NCBI RefSeq assembly: GCF_029360705.1 | Contig: NZ_JARKMX010000002.1 | Coordinates: 248,001 to 312,000, forward strand | From: Paraflavitalea pollutisoli | Lineage (GTDB): Bacteria; Bacteroidota; Bacteroidia; Chitinophagales; Chitinophagaceae | DNA length: 64,000 bases | Direction: 5' to 3' | In this document: positions 27,309-35,465 of the stretch, one piece after another | Layout: every line of letters starts with the position of its first letter | How positions within the stretch are numbered: position 1 is the first letter of the stretch | Program-made: the position numbers and the translations under genes | The notes under the pieces: model-generated | Told to the model about the DNA's origin: nothing | Database searches by the model: none | The model's input: the letters and a program-made list of their open reading frames with translations, nothing else

Positions 27309-27348
27309 CCCTTTCAAAATGAAAGGGTGGCTTTCCATAATGGAAAGC
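27309..27348. promoter_or_regulatory. Tandem perfect dyads in the kdp/dctA intergenic region (putative activator site)
   Basis: Two perfect palindromes are adjacent: CCCTTTCAAAATGAAAGGG (27309-27327) and GCTTTCCATAATGGAAAGC (27330-27348). The first lies 97 bases upstream of the putative -24/-12 element of the kdp operon. The second ends 35 bases before the dctA start codon on the other strand. The junction AGGGTGGCTTTC recurs before the sensor operon. Binding by the sigma-54 response regulator encoded at 28757-30106 is inferred. Confidence 0.6.
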
Positions 27349-27383
27349 GAAGGGGATACAATTAATTTCTTTATCTTTTCGGC

Positions 27384-28643
27384 ATGATCCCCCAAGGCAA
27401 GAAAAAGTTCTATAAAACCCTATATTTCCAGGTCATTGTAGCCATCGTCATCGGCATTCTGCTCGGCCATTTTTATCCCAATTTTGCGGTGCAGTTTAAA
27501 CCCCTGGGGGATGGTTTTATCCGCCTGGTAAAAATGCTGATCGGCCCCGTCATCTTCTGTACGATCGTGACCGGTATGACGGGCATGGACGATATGAAGC
27601 GGGCAGGAACGGTGGGCGTCAAAGCATTGCTCTATTTTGAAGTACTTACGACTATCGCCTTGCTGATCGGACTGGTCGCCATCAATATCCTGCGCCCGGG
27701 TGAGGGCATGAATGTCGACGTCACCAAACTCGACCCTTCGGCCCTGAAAGACATTGCCGTGGTGCAGAAACCTCAAACGACGGTTGAGTTCCTCCTGAAT
27801 ATTATCCCCCACACGATCGTCGAGGCTTTTGCCAAAGGAGATCTGTTGCAGATACTGTTGTTCTCTGTATTGTTTGGCTCCGCTGCCCTGCGCCTTGGCA
27901 GCCGGGTGCAGCCCGTCATGACCTTCATCAAAGGGTTTTCGGACATCCTGTTTGGCATTATTCATATTATCATGCGGGTGGCGCCACTGGGCGCGCTGGG
28001 CGCCATGGCCTTTACCATTGGTAAGTACGGGGCAGGCAGCCTGCAGTCGCTGGCCAAACTGATGGGCACTTTCTATCTCACCTGTATCGTGTTTATCGTA
28101 GTGGTACTCGGTGCTATCATGTATAGCATGCGCCTCAATATCTTCAAACTGCTGGCCTACCTCAAGGAAGAATTGCTGGTGGTGTTGGGCACCTCTTCGA
28201 GCGAATCGGCACTGCCAACGCTCATGGAGAAACTTGAAAATGCCGGCTGCTCCAAATCGGTAGTAGGCCTGGTGGTACCCACCGGTTATTCTTTCAACCT
28301 GGATGGTACCTCCATCTACCTCACGATGGCCGCTATCTTTATTGCGCAAGCTACCAATACCCCGATGGACCTTGGCCAGCAACTTACGCTACTGGTGGTA
28401 TTGATGGTTACCTCCAAAGGGGCGGCGGGCGTTACCGGCAGTGGCTTCATCACCCTGGCCGCCACGTTACCGGCAGCGGGCAATATTCCTGTAGCAGGTC
28501 TTGCCCTCATCCTGGGCATCGACCGCTTTATGAGTGAAGCACGCGCGCTCACCAATATCATCGGCAATGCGGTGGCGACCATCTTCGTATCGAACTGGGA
28601 GAAGGAACTGGACAAAGAGAAAGCCCGGGAATTGTTGCAATAG
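27384..28643 (+). CDS. dctA: Dicarboxylate/cation symporter (DctA-like, DAACS family)
   Basis: 419 residues with eight membrane helices and the two re-entrant loops of the family. Signature motifs are the serine-rich [16 protein letters not shown] loop, [20 protein letters not shown] and the later [16 protein letters not shown]. These give sodium- or proton-coupled uptake of C4-dicarboxylates such as succinate, fumarate and malate; a glutamate/aspartate preference cannot be excluded. It is divergent from the kdp operon and shares the dyad-containing intergenic region. It is convergent with the sigma-54 regulator gene, which recalls DctD-controlled dctA in other bacteria. Confidence 0.87.
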   Translation: MIPQGKKKFYKTLYFQVIVAIVIGILLGHFYPNFAVQFKPLGDGFIRLVKMLIGPVIFCTIVTGMTGMDDMKRAGTVGVKALLYFEVLTTIALLIGLVAINILRPGEGMNVDVTKLDPSALKDIAVVQKPQTTVEFLLNIIPHTIVEAFAKGDLLQILLFSVLFGSAALRLGSRVQPVMTFIKGFSDILFGIIHIIMRVAPLGALGAMAFTIGKYGAGSLQSLAKLMGTFYLTCIVFIVVVLGAIMYSMRLNIFKLLAYLKEELLVVLGTSSSESALPTLMEKLENAGCSKSVVGLVVPTGYSFNLDGTSIYLTMAAIFIAQATNTPMDLGQQLTLLVVLMVTSKGAAGVTGSGFITLAATLPAAGNIPVAGLALILGIDRFMSEARALTNIIGNAVATIFVSNWEKELDKEKARELLQ

Positions 28644-28756
28644 GGCTGACCCTTCCGCAGCGCATTCGATGGGTGCCAGCAGACGATGATCTGCGAGAGA
28701 TCTCCTACCATTGATGGTTACCCTTGCCGGTTTCTCCTTCAACTTGCTGTGATCAC

Positions 28757-30106
28757 TTAGTTCAACTTGTATTCTTCTATTTTTCTGTATAAGGTAGTGA
28801 GACCGATGTCCAGCAGCCGGGCGGCTTCTGTTTTATTACCATGGGTGTGATTAAGTACGCGTTGTATATGCAGCTTTTCCATGCTGGCCAGTGAAAAGGC
28901 TGACAGCGTATGGCCATTGGCACCCAAGGCGGGTTGCTGCTGCAGCTCGAGGGGCAGGTCGGTCAACTGTAGCTCCGGCCCGTCGGACATGATCACCGAA
29001 CGCTCGATGATGTTCTTTAATTCCCGGATATTCCCCTTCCAGGCATGACGCTCCAATTGTTCTACAAACGCAGTGCTCATCGCTGTGATGCGCTGGTTCG
29101 ACTTTCTGGCCACCACCTGCATGAAGTAATTGGCCAGCGCCGGTATATCCTTTTTGCGGTCCCGAAGGGCCGGGAGGGAGATGATGAATACATTCAACCG
29201 GTAATAAAGGTCTTCCCGGAATTTTCCCGCGTCCACCTCTTCCTGCAGATGCCGGTTGGTGGCTGCGATGATACGCACATTCACGCGGGTGGTTTTGGTA
29301 TCGCCTACTTTTATGAACTCACTGGTTTCGAGTACCCGCAGCAGCTTGCTCTGCAGGTCGATGTGCATTTCACCGATCTCATCCAGAAAGAGGGTACCGT
29401 TGTTGGCTTCTTCGATCAATCCTTTTTTGTCTTTCACAGCACTCGTGAAAGCACCTGCACGATAGCCAAACAATTCACTTTCGAGCAGTTCTTTGCTGAA
29501 GGCCCCACAGTTGAGGGCGATAAAGGGCTTGCCCGCCCGCTTGCTGCCGGCGTGAATGGCCTGCGCAAAGACTTCTTTTCCGGTGCCGGTTTCTCCCAGC
29601 AATAGCACGGTGGCATCGGTGGCTGCTACCTTACGCGCCAGGGTAATTGCCTCTTTGATGGCGGTCGACTGGCCAAGAATATTGTCGAAGTTGTATTTCT
29701 TTCCTACCTGCTGCTCCAGTTGTTCGATGCGTTTTTGCAGCTGCCCCTTCTCCATGGCCCGCATCAGCAGGGGAATAATTTTGTCGTTGTCATCACCTTT
29801 GGTGATGTAGTCGAAGGCTCCATTTTTCATGGCCTGTACGCCATCGGGAATATTGCCATAGGCCGTCAACAGGATGATTTCCGTGGCAGGATATTTGGCT
29901 TTCACTTCTTTTACAAAGTCTACCCCGCTGCCATCGGGTAATTTCACATCACACAGTATGACATCGACCGGCTCTTTATCCAGCAGTTTCAAGGCTGGCT
30001 TCAGGGCTGCTGCTTCCAGGGTCGTAAACCCTTCGAGGGTGATGATACGCTTCAGCAGTCCGCGCAGCTTTTCTTCGTCGTCGATGAGCAATATGGTACC
30101 GGGCAT
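28757..30106 (-). CDS. Sigma-54-dependent response regulator (NtrC family)
   Basis: 449 residues. The receiver domain spans 1-120 with phospho-acceptor Asp53 (LCDVKLP). The AAA+ domain has Walker A GETGTGKE at 171-178, GAFTSA at 218-223 in place of the usual GAFTGA, and Walker B GTLFLDEIGEM near 238. A Fis-type HTH closes the protein (NKTEAARLLDIGLTTLYRKIEEY). It activates sigma-54 promoters after phosphorylation. No kinase gene is adjacent. The nearest is the Kdp kinase 10 kb away, and the kdp promoters carry sigma-54-like elements, so it is the best KdpE substitute here. Regulation of dctA is an alternative. Confidence 0.88.
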   Translation of the reverse strand: MPGTILLIDDEEKLRGLLKRIITLEGFTTLEAAALKPALKLLDKEPVDVILCDVKLPDGSGVDFVKEVKAKYPATEIILLTAYGNIPDGVQAMKNGAFDYITKGDDNDKIIPLLMRAMEKGQLQKRIEQLEQQVGKKYNFDNILGQSTAIKEAITLARKVAATDATVLLLGETGTGKEVFAQAIHAGSKRAGKPFIALNCGAFSKELLESELFGYRAGAFTSAVKDKKGLIEEANNGTLFLDEIGEMHIDLQSKLLRVLETSEFIKVGDTKTTRVNVRIIAATNRHLQEEVDAGKFREDLYYRLNVFIISLPALRDRKKDIPALANYFMQVVARKSNQRITAMSTAFVEQLERHAWKGNIRELKNIIERSVIMSDGPELQLTDLPLELQQQPALGANGHTLSAFSLASMEKLHIQRVLNHTHGNKTEAARLLDIGLTTLYRKIEEYKLN

Positions 30107-30134
30107 AGGTGTGCTTTATGGGGTCAAAGCTACG

Positions 30135-30180
30135 TAAAAGAAAATGAGCTGGTCCCGGTTATCCCGGGAGGCCAGCTCAT
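30135..30180 (-). terminator. Intrinsic terminator of the T9SS glycosidase-like gene
   Basis: On the minus strand ATGAGCTGG pairs with CCAGCTCAT around an inner CCCGG/CCGGG stem, followed by TTTTCTTTTACG. It lies 17 bases after the stop at 30197 and before the response regulator start. Confidence 0.82.
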
Positions 30181-30196
30181 CCTGGTATCGAGTGGT

Positions 30197-32143
30197 TTAT
30201 TTACTCACGACAAACTTCCGCATCTCCTGGATCTTGTCACTCTCCCACCGGCAGTAATAAGCGCCGCTGGGTAAACTGGTGATGGGCAGCGGCACGATGT
30301 GGGTGCCTGCGGCATAGGCTTTGCCCGATACCACCGTTTTAACCAGCTGACCTTCTGCATTGAAGATCTTCACATTCACCGTGGCCTTGCCCTGTATGGT
30401 GAACGTAAGGGTGGTGGCAGCTGTTGCCGGATTGGGATACACGTTGACCGCAAAGGTATTGTTGGTGGGCGGTGGAGGCCCGGGCTTATCGTCGTCAATC
30501 GGCAATATATCCAGGTCTTCCGACAAATAAATCGGTGAACTGGTCAAGGCGATATTGGTAGGGGCAATACGGCTCACCGTCTGTGTTACACTCCAGTCGA
30601 ACCGACGCAGGTCCAACTCGGGCGTAACATTCATGGCAGCCGGAAAACTGTACGTGGCATTGGCTGTTTCGCTGAAATCGGTGTTGGTCTTTGCCCACAA
30701 TACATAGATATACTTACCGAGCGTGTCCCTGAAGGCCCCTCCTTCAATATTCGAAGGCAGGTTCATGGCCGTCGTCTTTGCCGCATCATACCTTGCTTTG
30801 TACAACAGGTTAGCGATCGTTTTAAAGGCCTTGCCCGAATTCTTCAATACATGACGGTAGCCTGGCCCATTGTTGACGGGACCATTATTGGTCAGGTTCT
30901 CATACATGCCCATGACCTGGAAGGAACTGGTAGCAGGTCCATTCGGGTGATCGTCGCCCAATACGAAGAAATAGGTCTGGAGAATATCATTCTTTTGGCT
31001 CAATACAAAGGCCTTGGGCACAAAGTTGGCTTGCGCGAGATCGGATCCGATCATATTGTCGAAAGAGGCCGATGGGATATTCACTTCTGTGCAGATATAC
31101 TTCTTCTTTGGTTTCTGTACCCCATCGTATCCATACAGGGCGAAGAGGCTGTCATACAGGATCTTTCCCTCGATATACTTCTCGGCCGCCTTATCAGAAT
31201 GCCTTTCGTAAACGAACCCGCCACCGTTGGCGTTGCTCCAATACCCTAAAGCATATTGCGGGTAGCTGTGGTAACTGAGTACATCGAAGTAAGCAGCACC
31301 GCTCAATGGATATTCGGGCGTCACACTACCATCCACCGGATTATCGGTGTAGCGGCACAGTACATCGGCAAAGGACAAATACCCAATTCCCCCAGGACAT
31401 ACATAGGTATCGGGCGCCAGTGTTTTGATGATATCATACGCGATGCGCAGCCAGCGGATGTAGTGAAAAACGGGTGCGCGCAGGTTCGTGAGGCTGCAGG
31501 GATCGGGCAGGTTCTCCCACCAGTTGCCTGCCTGACCGCGTAAACGCCAGGCCAGTTGCGACTGATCGTAGTCGGGCTCGTTCACAATTTCCCAGAACCT
31601 TGTGTAGCCTTTGTACCGGCTCACGATCTCGTAAATGTACTTCGCACAATAGTTGGTATCGTTGTACGGCGTGCCGTTCAAGCCTCCATCCCAGATGGGC
31701 GTGTACATATTCTTGAATAACCAGGAAGACTGACCGCAGGCATTGGTAGAAGCGGGCTTACTGTTCTGGTCGTAAAAAGTAGGATCGCGCTCATTGGCTG
31801 CCGGTGAGTTCAGGATCACAGTAATCTCCCGTACGCCCAATCCATAGGCGTACTGGAAACCAGGTAGACTAATATTGTAATTATTATAATAAGCGACAAA
31901 CTCTGCAGGAATAGGTGGCCGGAAAGTGCGGCTCTCGATACCGACGATCCCTTTGGATCGGTTTCCGGCGGCGATGTCGGCAATGCTGGTATTATCCCAG
32001 GTCCAATAATAACCACCATTGGTGCCATAATAAAAATACTCAGAATAGGGTGGAACAACGTCGTTGGCTGTAAAGTTGACCTGCGCAAATAGGGCTGTGT
32101 GGCTGCATATCCATGCAACGGCACATAGAAAGAGGTTTCTCAT
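30197..32143 (-). CDS. Secreted GH-A clan glycoside hydrolase-like protein with T9SS sorting domain
   Basis: 648 residues with signal peptide MRNLFLCAVAWICSHTALFAQ. A (beta/alpha)8-type domain covers about 80-440. The acid/base candidate is Glu189 in WEIVNEPD, and the nucleophile candidate is Glu353 in YICTEVN, as in clan GH-A (for example GH39/GH5-like) enzymes. A Pro-rich linker (PGPPPP, near 560) leads to a C-terminal type A sorting domain (VYPNPATAATTLTF, then LPSGAYYCRW and KFVVSK), so it is exported by the type IX system. The polysaccharide target cannot be told. It is a single-gene transcript. Confidence 0.78.
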   Translation of the reverse strand: MRNLFLCAVAWICSHTALFAQVNFTANDVVPPYSEYFYYGTNGGYYWTWDNTSIADIAAGNRSKGIVGIESRTFRPPIPAEFVAYYNNYNISLPGFQYAYGLGVREITVILNSPAANERDPTFYDQNSKPASTNACGQSSWLFKNMYTPIWDGGLNGTPYNDTNYCAKYIYEIVSRYKGYTRFWEIVNEPDYDQSQLAWRLRGQAGNWWENLPDPCSLTNLRAPVFHYIRWLRIAYDIIKTLAPDTYVCPGGIGYLSFADVLCRYTDNPVDGSVTPEYPLSGAAYFDVLSYHSYPQYALGYWSNANGGGFVYERHSDKAAEKYIEGKILYDSLFALYGYDGVQKPKKKYICTEVNIPSASFDNMIGSDLAQANFVPKAFVLSQKNDILQTYFFVLGDDHPNGPATSSFQVMGMYENLTNNGPVNNGPGYRHVLKNSGKAFKTIANLLYKARYDAAKTTAMNLPSNIEGGAFRDTLGKYIYVLWAKTNTDFSETANATYSFPAAMNVTPELDLRRFDWSVTQTVSRIAPTNIALTSSPIYLSEDLDILPIDDDKPGPPPPTNNTFAVNVYPNPATAATTLTFTIQGKATVNVKIFNAEGQLVKTVVSGKAYAAGTHIVPLPITSLPSGAYYCRWESDKIQEMRKFVVSK

Positions 32144-32354
32144 AAGAATTCGCTCCTGATTAATGAATACACTTTGTTACTCGAGGAGAAGATTCTACAA
32201 TTATTCTGCCAAAATGTACCTCTCACACGAAAACGTGCAAATTAGCGATCTTATGAAACCCACACAGGGAGCGGATTTGATAAATGTCTGACCTGATACA
32301 AGCATGTCAGTTAGACACTTAATCCCTGTTAATCAGAATGCTCACAGCCACTAC

Positions 32355-33497
32355 CTATAATAGTTGTTGCCATGCTGCACGCAGGAAAACTTTTTTTGGC
32401 AAGCCCCATACGATCTTCATTTCCTGCAGTACTGAAGTTTCATTGTCGAGGAATTGCAGGATGTCGGTTATCTTATTGTTAAGGAAGAGATCTTTGAAGA
32501 TGACATCGCCTGGCAGTGTGTTGTGGGAAAGGATATTCAGCAGTATAGCATCGTACCAACCAAAGCGTTTGTCGGAAAAGGTTTGCCGGTGGGAAAGCGG
32601 TTGTTGTTGCAGCAGTGCCTGCACCAATTGATCGGCCTGCTTTTGAATAAACTGAAAGGTATACCCGCTGGAAGATTTGGTTTGTCCGCCCGCAGTACCC
32701 AACCAGGTGATGGCTCCGTCGTTGCGCGGAAAGCGGTAGTTGGTCATCGGAATAGCACCTGTTTCTTCTTCGCAGATCTTATAATTCCCAATGTTTATGA
32801 TGTTTTGAAGGTAATCTTTAAGACCTGCGTCATATGCGGGCTGGCTGAGCACACTGGGAGAGAAGACCGTATACTCGACGAGGGCCGTGGTTGGTGTAAA
32901 GGGCATGACATAGACGAAGGAAGTCCCCGGGGACTGGTCGACCCTGAAGTCCATCAATGTTGCACAAGCCGGATCGAAGGACGGCGTGGGTGTTTCGATG
33001 AACCACCCTTTGAAATGCTGTAGTAAAAAGTATTGGTTCTTCGCCAGTACCGGTGGTTGTAACTGAATGCTGTTGAATACCTGTGTGGCCTGGTAGGTGG
33101 TTGTATCGGTCGTCACGCAGGCTCCTGACAAATTGTTCCCGATACTCATTACCGGCTCGTAACGTATGTCAACATTCGGGTATCTATGTACGATGGAAAA
33201 ACAATGTTGATAAAAGTCAATTGCCCGTATCATCTTGTAGGTGTACGGAAAAATCTCATATTGGGTTGTATAATTGGGGTGTGCAAACCTCAATTGTTGC
33301 CAGCGCTTGTACACAACTTCGTCGAAGTAACCGGTTTCTTTTTCCCAGAAACACCAGGTACGGTCATTCGAGGTCTTCGGCTGCCGGTCGATCAGCAGGA
33401 TCTTTTTGTCGGAGAAGCGTTCCGTTTGGAGCAAACGAACCAGGAAGCTGAGGCCGGCGCATCCCGCACCAGCGATGATATAGTCGTAGTGGGTCAC
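32355..33497 (-). CDS. crtY: Lycopene beta-cyclase
   Basis: 380 residues. The N-terminal FAD/NAD-binding fold starts YDYIIAGAGCAGLSFLVRLL. The family block RTWCFWEKETGYFD, the PYTYKMIRAIDFY region and the later FVYVMPFTPTTALVEYTVFS and GTAGGQTKSSSGYTF are typical of CrtY/CrtL lycopene cyclases. It converts lycopene to beta-carotene in the membrane. Its start overlaps the crtZ stop by 4 bases, so it is the last gene of the carotenoid operon. Length is normal. Confidence 0.93.
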   Translation of the reverse strand: MTHYDYIIAGAGCAGLSFLVRLLQTERFSDKKILLIDRQPKTSNDRTWCFWEKETGYFDEVVYKRWQQLRFAHPNYTTQYEIFPYTYKMIRAIDFYQHCFSIVHRYPNVDIRYEPVMSIGNNLSGACVTTDTTTYQATQVFNSIQLQPPVLAKNQYFLLQHFKGWFIETPTPSFDPACATLMDFRVDQSPGTSFVYVMPFTPTTALVEYTVFSPSVLSQPAYDAGLKDYLQNIINIGNYKICEEETGAIPMTNYRFPRNDGAITWLGTAGGQTKSSSGYTFQFIQKQADQLVQALLQQQPLSHRQTFSDKRFGWYDAILLNILSHNTLPGDVIFKDLFLNNKITDILQFLDNETSVLQEMKIVWGLPKKVFLRAAWQQLL

Positions 33498-33976
33498 TTG
33501 TTGGCGGCTGCGCGTTTTTTATCGTTTCGCACTTTATCCCAGTATTTCTTGTGCACGTACAGCATCCCAAACGATTCGCCGTGTTCTTTATTGAGGTGGC
33601 GGTGGTGCATTTTATGTGCCCAGCGGATGGTACGCACGTAGGTATTGTTGGACCGGGTAAACCACTTGAACCGTTGGTGGATGATCACATCGTGCACCAG
33701 GAAATACGCGAACCCATAGGCCATGATGCCAAAGCCAATGGCCTGCAGCCAGTACATTTCTTGTAAGGTGCCGAACAGGATGCACAGGAAGCTGGGGATG
33801 GCAAAGATCACGAAGAAGGCGTCGTTCTTTTCGAAGAAGCCTGGTTGTGGCTGGTGATGGTCTTCATGCAGGTACCAAAGAAAGCCATGCATGACATACT
33901 TGTGGGTAAGCCAGGTGATGCCTTCCATAAGGAGAAAGGTAGCGACCAGAACACCTATATATAATAACCATTGCAT
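33494..33976 (-). CDS. crtZ: Beta-carotene 3-hydroxylase
   Basis: 160 residues with four membrane segments. The histidine clusters of the di-iron hydroxylase family are present: HKYVMHGFLWYLHEDHH near residue 26, HDVIIHQRF near residue 99 and HKMHHRHLNKEHGESFG near residue 124. It adds hydroxyl groups to the beta-rings, turning beta-carotene into zeaxanthin. It lies between idi and crtY, overlapping crtY by 4 bases. Confidence 0.93.
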   Translation of the reverse strand: MQWLLYIGVLVATFLLMEGITWLTHKYVMHGFLWYLHEDHHQPQPGFFEKNDAFFVIFAIPSFLCILFGTLQEMYWLQAIGFGIMAYGFAYFLVHDVIIHQRFKWFTRSNNTYVRTIRWAHKMHHRHLNKEHGESFGMLYVHKKYWDKVRNDKKRAAANK

Positions 33977-33988
33977 GTGTTGTAATCT

Positions 33989-34525
33989 TTAAGCGGTCAA
34001 TACGGATTTGCGGGCCCAGGCCTCTACCCGGGGGAAAATGATCCTGAACCAAACAGTATACTGCTGCGGGTTGCTGTCCAGGCGTTGCTTGATCTCGTCC
34101 AGGCTCAGGTAGCAAAAATCATTCACTTCTTCCTTCACAGGATAAACCGGCGCATCCCAGGTACCAGCGAATACATGATCCAGCTCATATTCCGTAAGGC
34201 CATTGTCCAATTCCGACCGATAGATAAAATCGAACAATTCGTCGAGTTGCGTAGTAAAGCCCATCTCTTCTCCCAATCGACGGGCGGCCGCATCGGCCGT
34301 CTGCTCGCCGGGGGAAGGATGGCCACAGCAGGCATTGGTCCAGAGGCCGCCGCTGTGGTATTTTGAAAAAGCCCGTTGCTGCAACAGCATTTCGCCCCGG
34401 CTATTGAATATAAAAACACTGAAGGCCCTGTGTAAAACGGCTTTCTGGTGCGCTTCCAATTTCTCCATAACACCCACTGCTTCATCCTGTTCGTTGACTA
34501 GTATAACCTGTAACCTGCTTTCCAT
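33989..34525 (-). CDS. idi: Isopentenyl-diphosphate delta-isomerase, type I
   Basis: 178 residues of the Nudix fold. Key features are LHRAFSVFIFNSRGEMLLQQRA, the catalytic NACCGHPSPGE (active-site Cys) and the LGEEMGF part of the Nudix helix. It interconverts IPP and DMAPP, the C5 units for carotenoids. The start is 42 bases after the crtB stop and the stop is 12 bases before crtZ, in line with co-transcription. A crtE-type prenyl synthase is not in the window. Confidence 0.93.
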   Translation of the reverse strand: MESRLQVILVNEQDEAVGVMEKLEAHQKAVLHRAFSVFIFNSRGEMLLQQRAFSKYHSGGLWTNACCGHPSPGEQTADAAARRLGEEMGFTTQLDELFDFIYRSELDNGLTEYELDHVFAGTWDAPVYPVKEEVNDFCYLSLDEIKQRLDSNPQQYTVWFRIIFPRVEAWARKSVLTA

Positions 34526-34567
34526 ACAATATCCTTTTTGAAAAAACCGGCCCGAAAAGCCTGGTTG

Positions 34568-35404
34568 CTAGATCAAATTTAGTCGATTTTTTACCCCCGC
34601 CCGCATCACGATCAGGGCCTTCCGGTAATTGGGAATCCTGATACGCCGCGTTAAAATAATGGCAGGCTTGGTTTTTCTTATTTTGGAGAACAGGGAATTA
34701 TAATATTTATAAGCTACATATACGCCAAATCTTGCTTTCACGGGAAGCCGCAATATGCCTACATAGGCGAGTTGAAGGTCATGGGCGATATCGGCCTCTA
34801 TTTCCTGCTTCATCCGGGGAGTAAAGTTATTGAAATCCACCTCGGGAAAATAGCGCCTGTTGAGTTGTGTATAATCTGCGTTCATATCCCGCAGAAAATT
34901 CACTTTCTGAAAGGCAGCGCCCAATGAGCGGGCTGGCGCCTCCAGTTTTTTGTACAACTCGCTATTACCGTTGCAGAACACGTACAGGCACATCAGCCCT
35001 ACCACCTCGGCACTGCCATAGATGTACTGTTCGTAACTGGCGCAATCGTGCTGTTGCGGATCGATATCGGCTTCCATACTCCGGAAAAAGGCGGCTACCA
35101 GGTCAAGATCGATCTGGTATTGACGCACGGTGCGTTGAAAACCATGCAGGATAGGATTCAGGCTGATGCCTTCTTCGATAGCCCGGTAAGTATCGTCTTT
35201 GAACCGGGCCAGTAGCTCGGCCCGCTTATAATCGTGAAAGGTGTCTACGATTTCATCTGCAAAGCGCACAAATCCATAAATATTACAGATGGCTGGGCGC
35301 AGATCGGGATGCAATAACCTGATGGCTGAATAAAAGGAAGTGCTATAAGCAGCAGCAGTGAGCTGATTGCACCGGTCACTAACCTTATGAAATAGTTCCA
35401 TCAT
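34568..35404 (-). CDS. crtB: Phytoene synthase
   Basis: 278 residues. The two aspartate-rich motifs of squalene/phytoene synthases are clear: DEIVDTFHDY near residue 49 and LRDMNADY near residue 171. SFYSAIRLLHPDLR near the start is also family-like. It condenses two geranylgeranyl diphosphates to phytoene. ATG codons at 35404 and 35401 are both possible starts. It follows crtI with a 61-base gap. Confidence 0.93.
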   Translation of the reverse strand: MMELFHKVSDRCNQLTAAAYSTSFYSAIRLLHPDLRPAICNIYGFVRFADEIVDTFHDYKRAELLARFKDDTYRAIEEGISLNPILHGFQRTVRQYQIDLDLVAAFFRSMEADIDPQQHDCASYEQYIYGSAEVVGLMCLYVFCNGNSELYKKLEAPARSLGAAFQKVNFLRDMNADYTQLNRRYFPEVDFNNFTPRMKQEIEADIAHDLQLAYVGILRLPVKARFGVYVAYKYYNSLFSKIRKTKPAIILTRRIRIPNYRKALIVMRAGVKNRLNLI

Positions 35405-35465
35405 GATTACAATTTACAATCTTTGATGACTGAACACGGTCTGTTACGCTTTTGTGTTAATAGCC

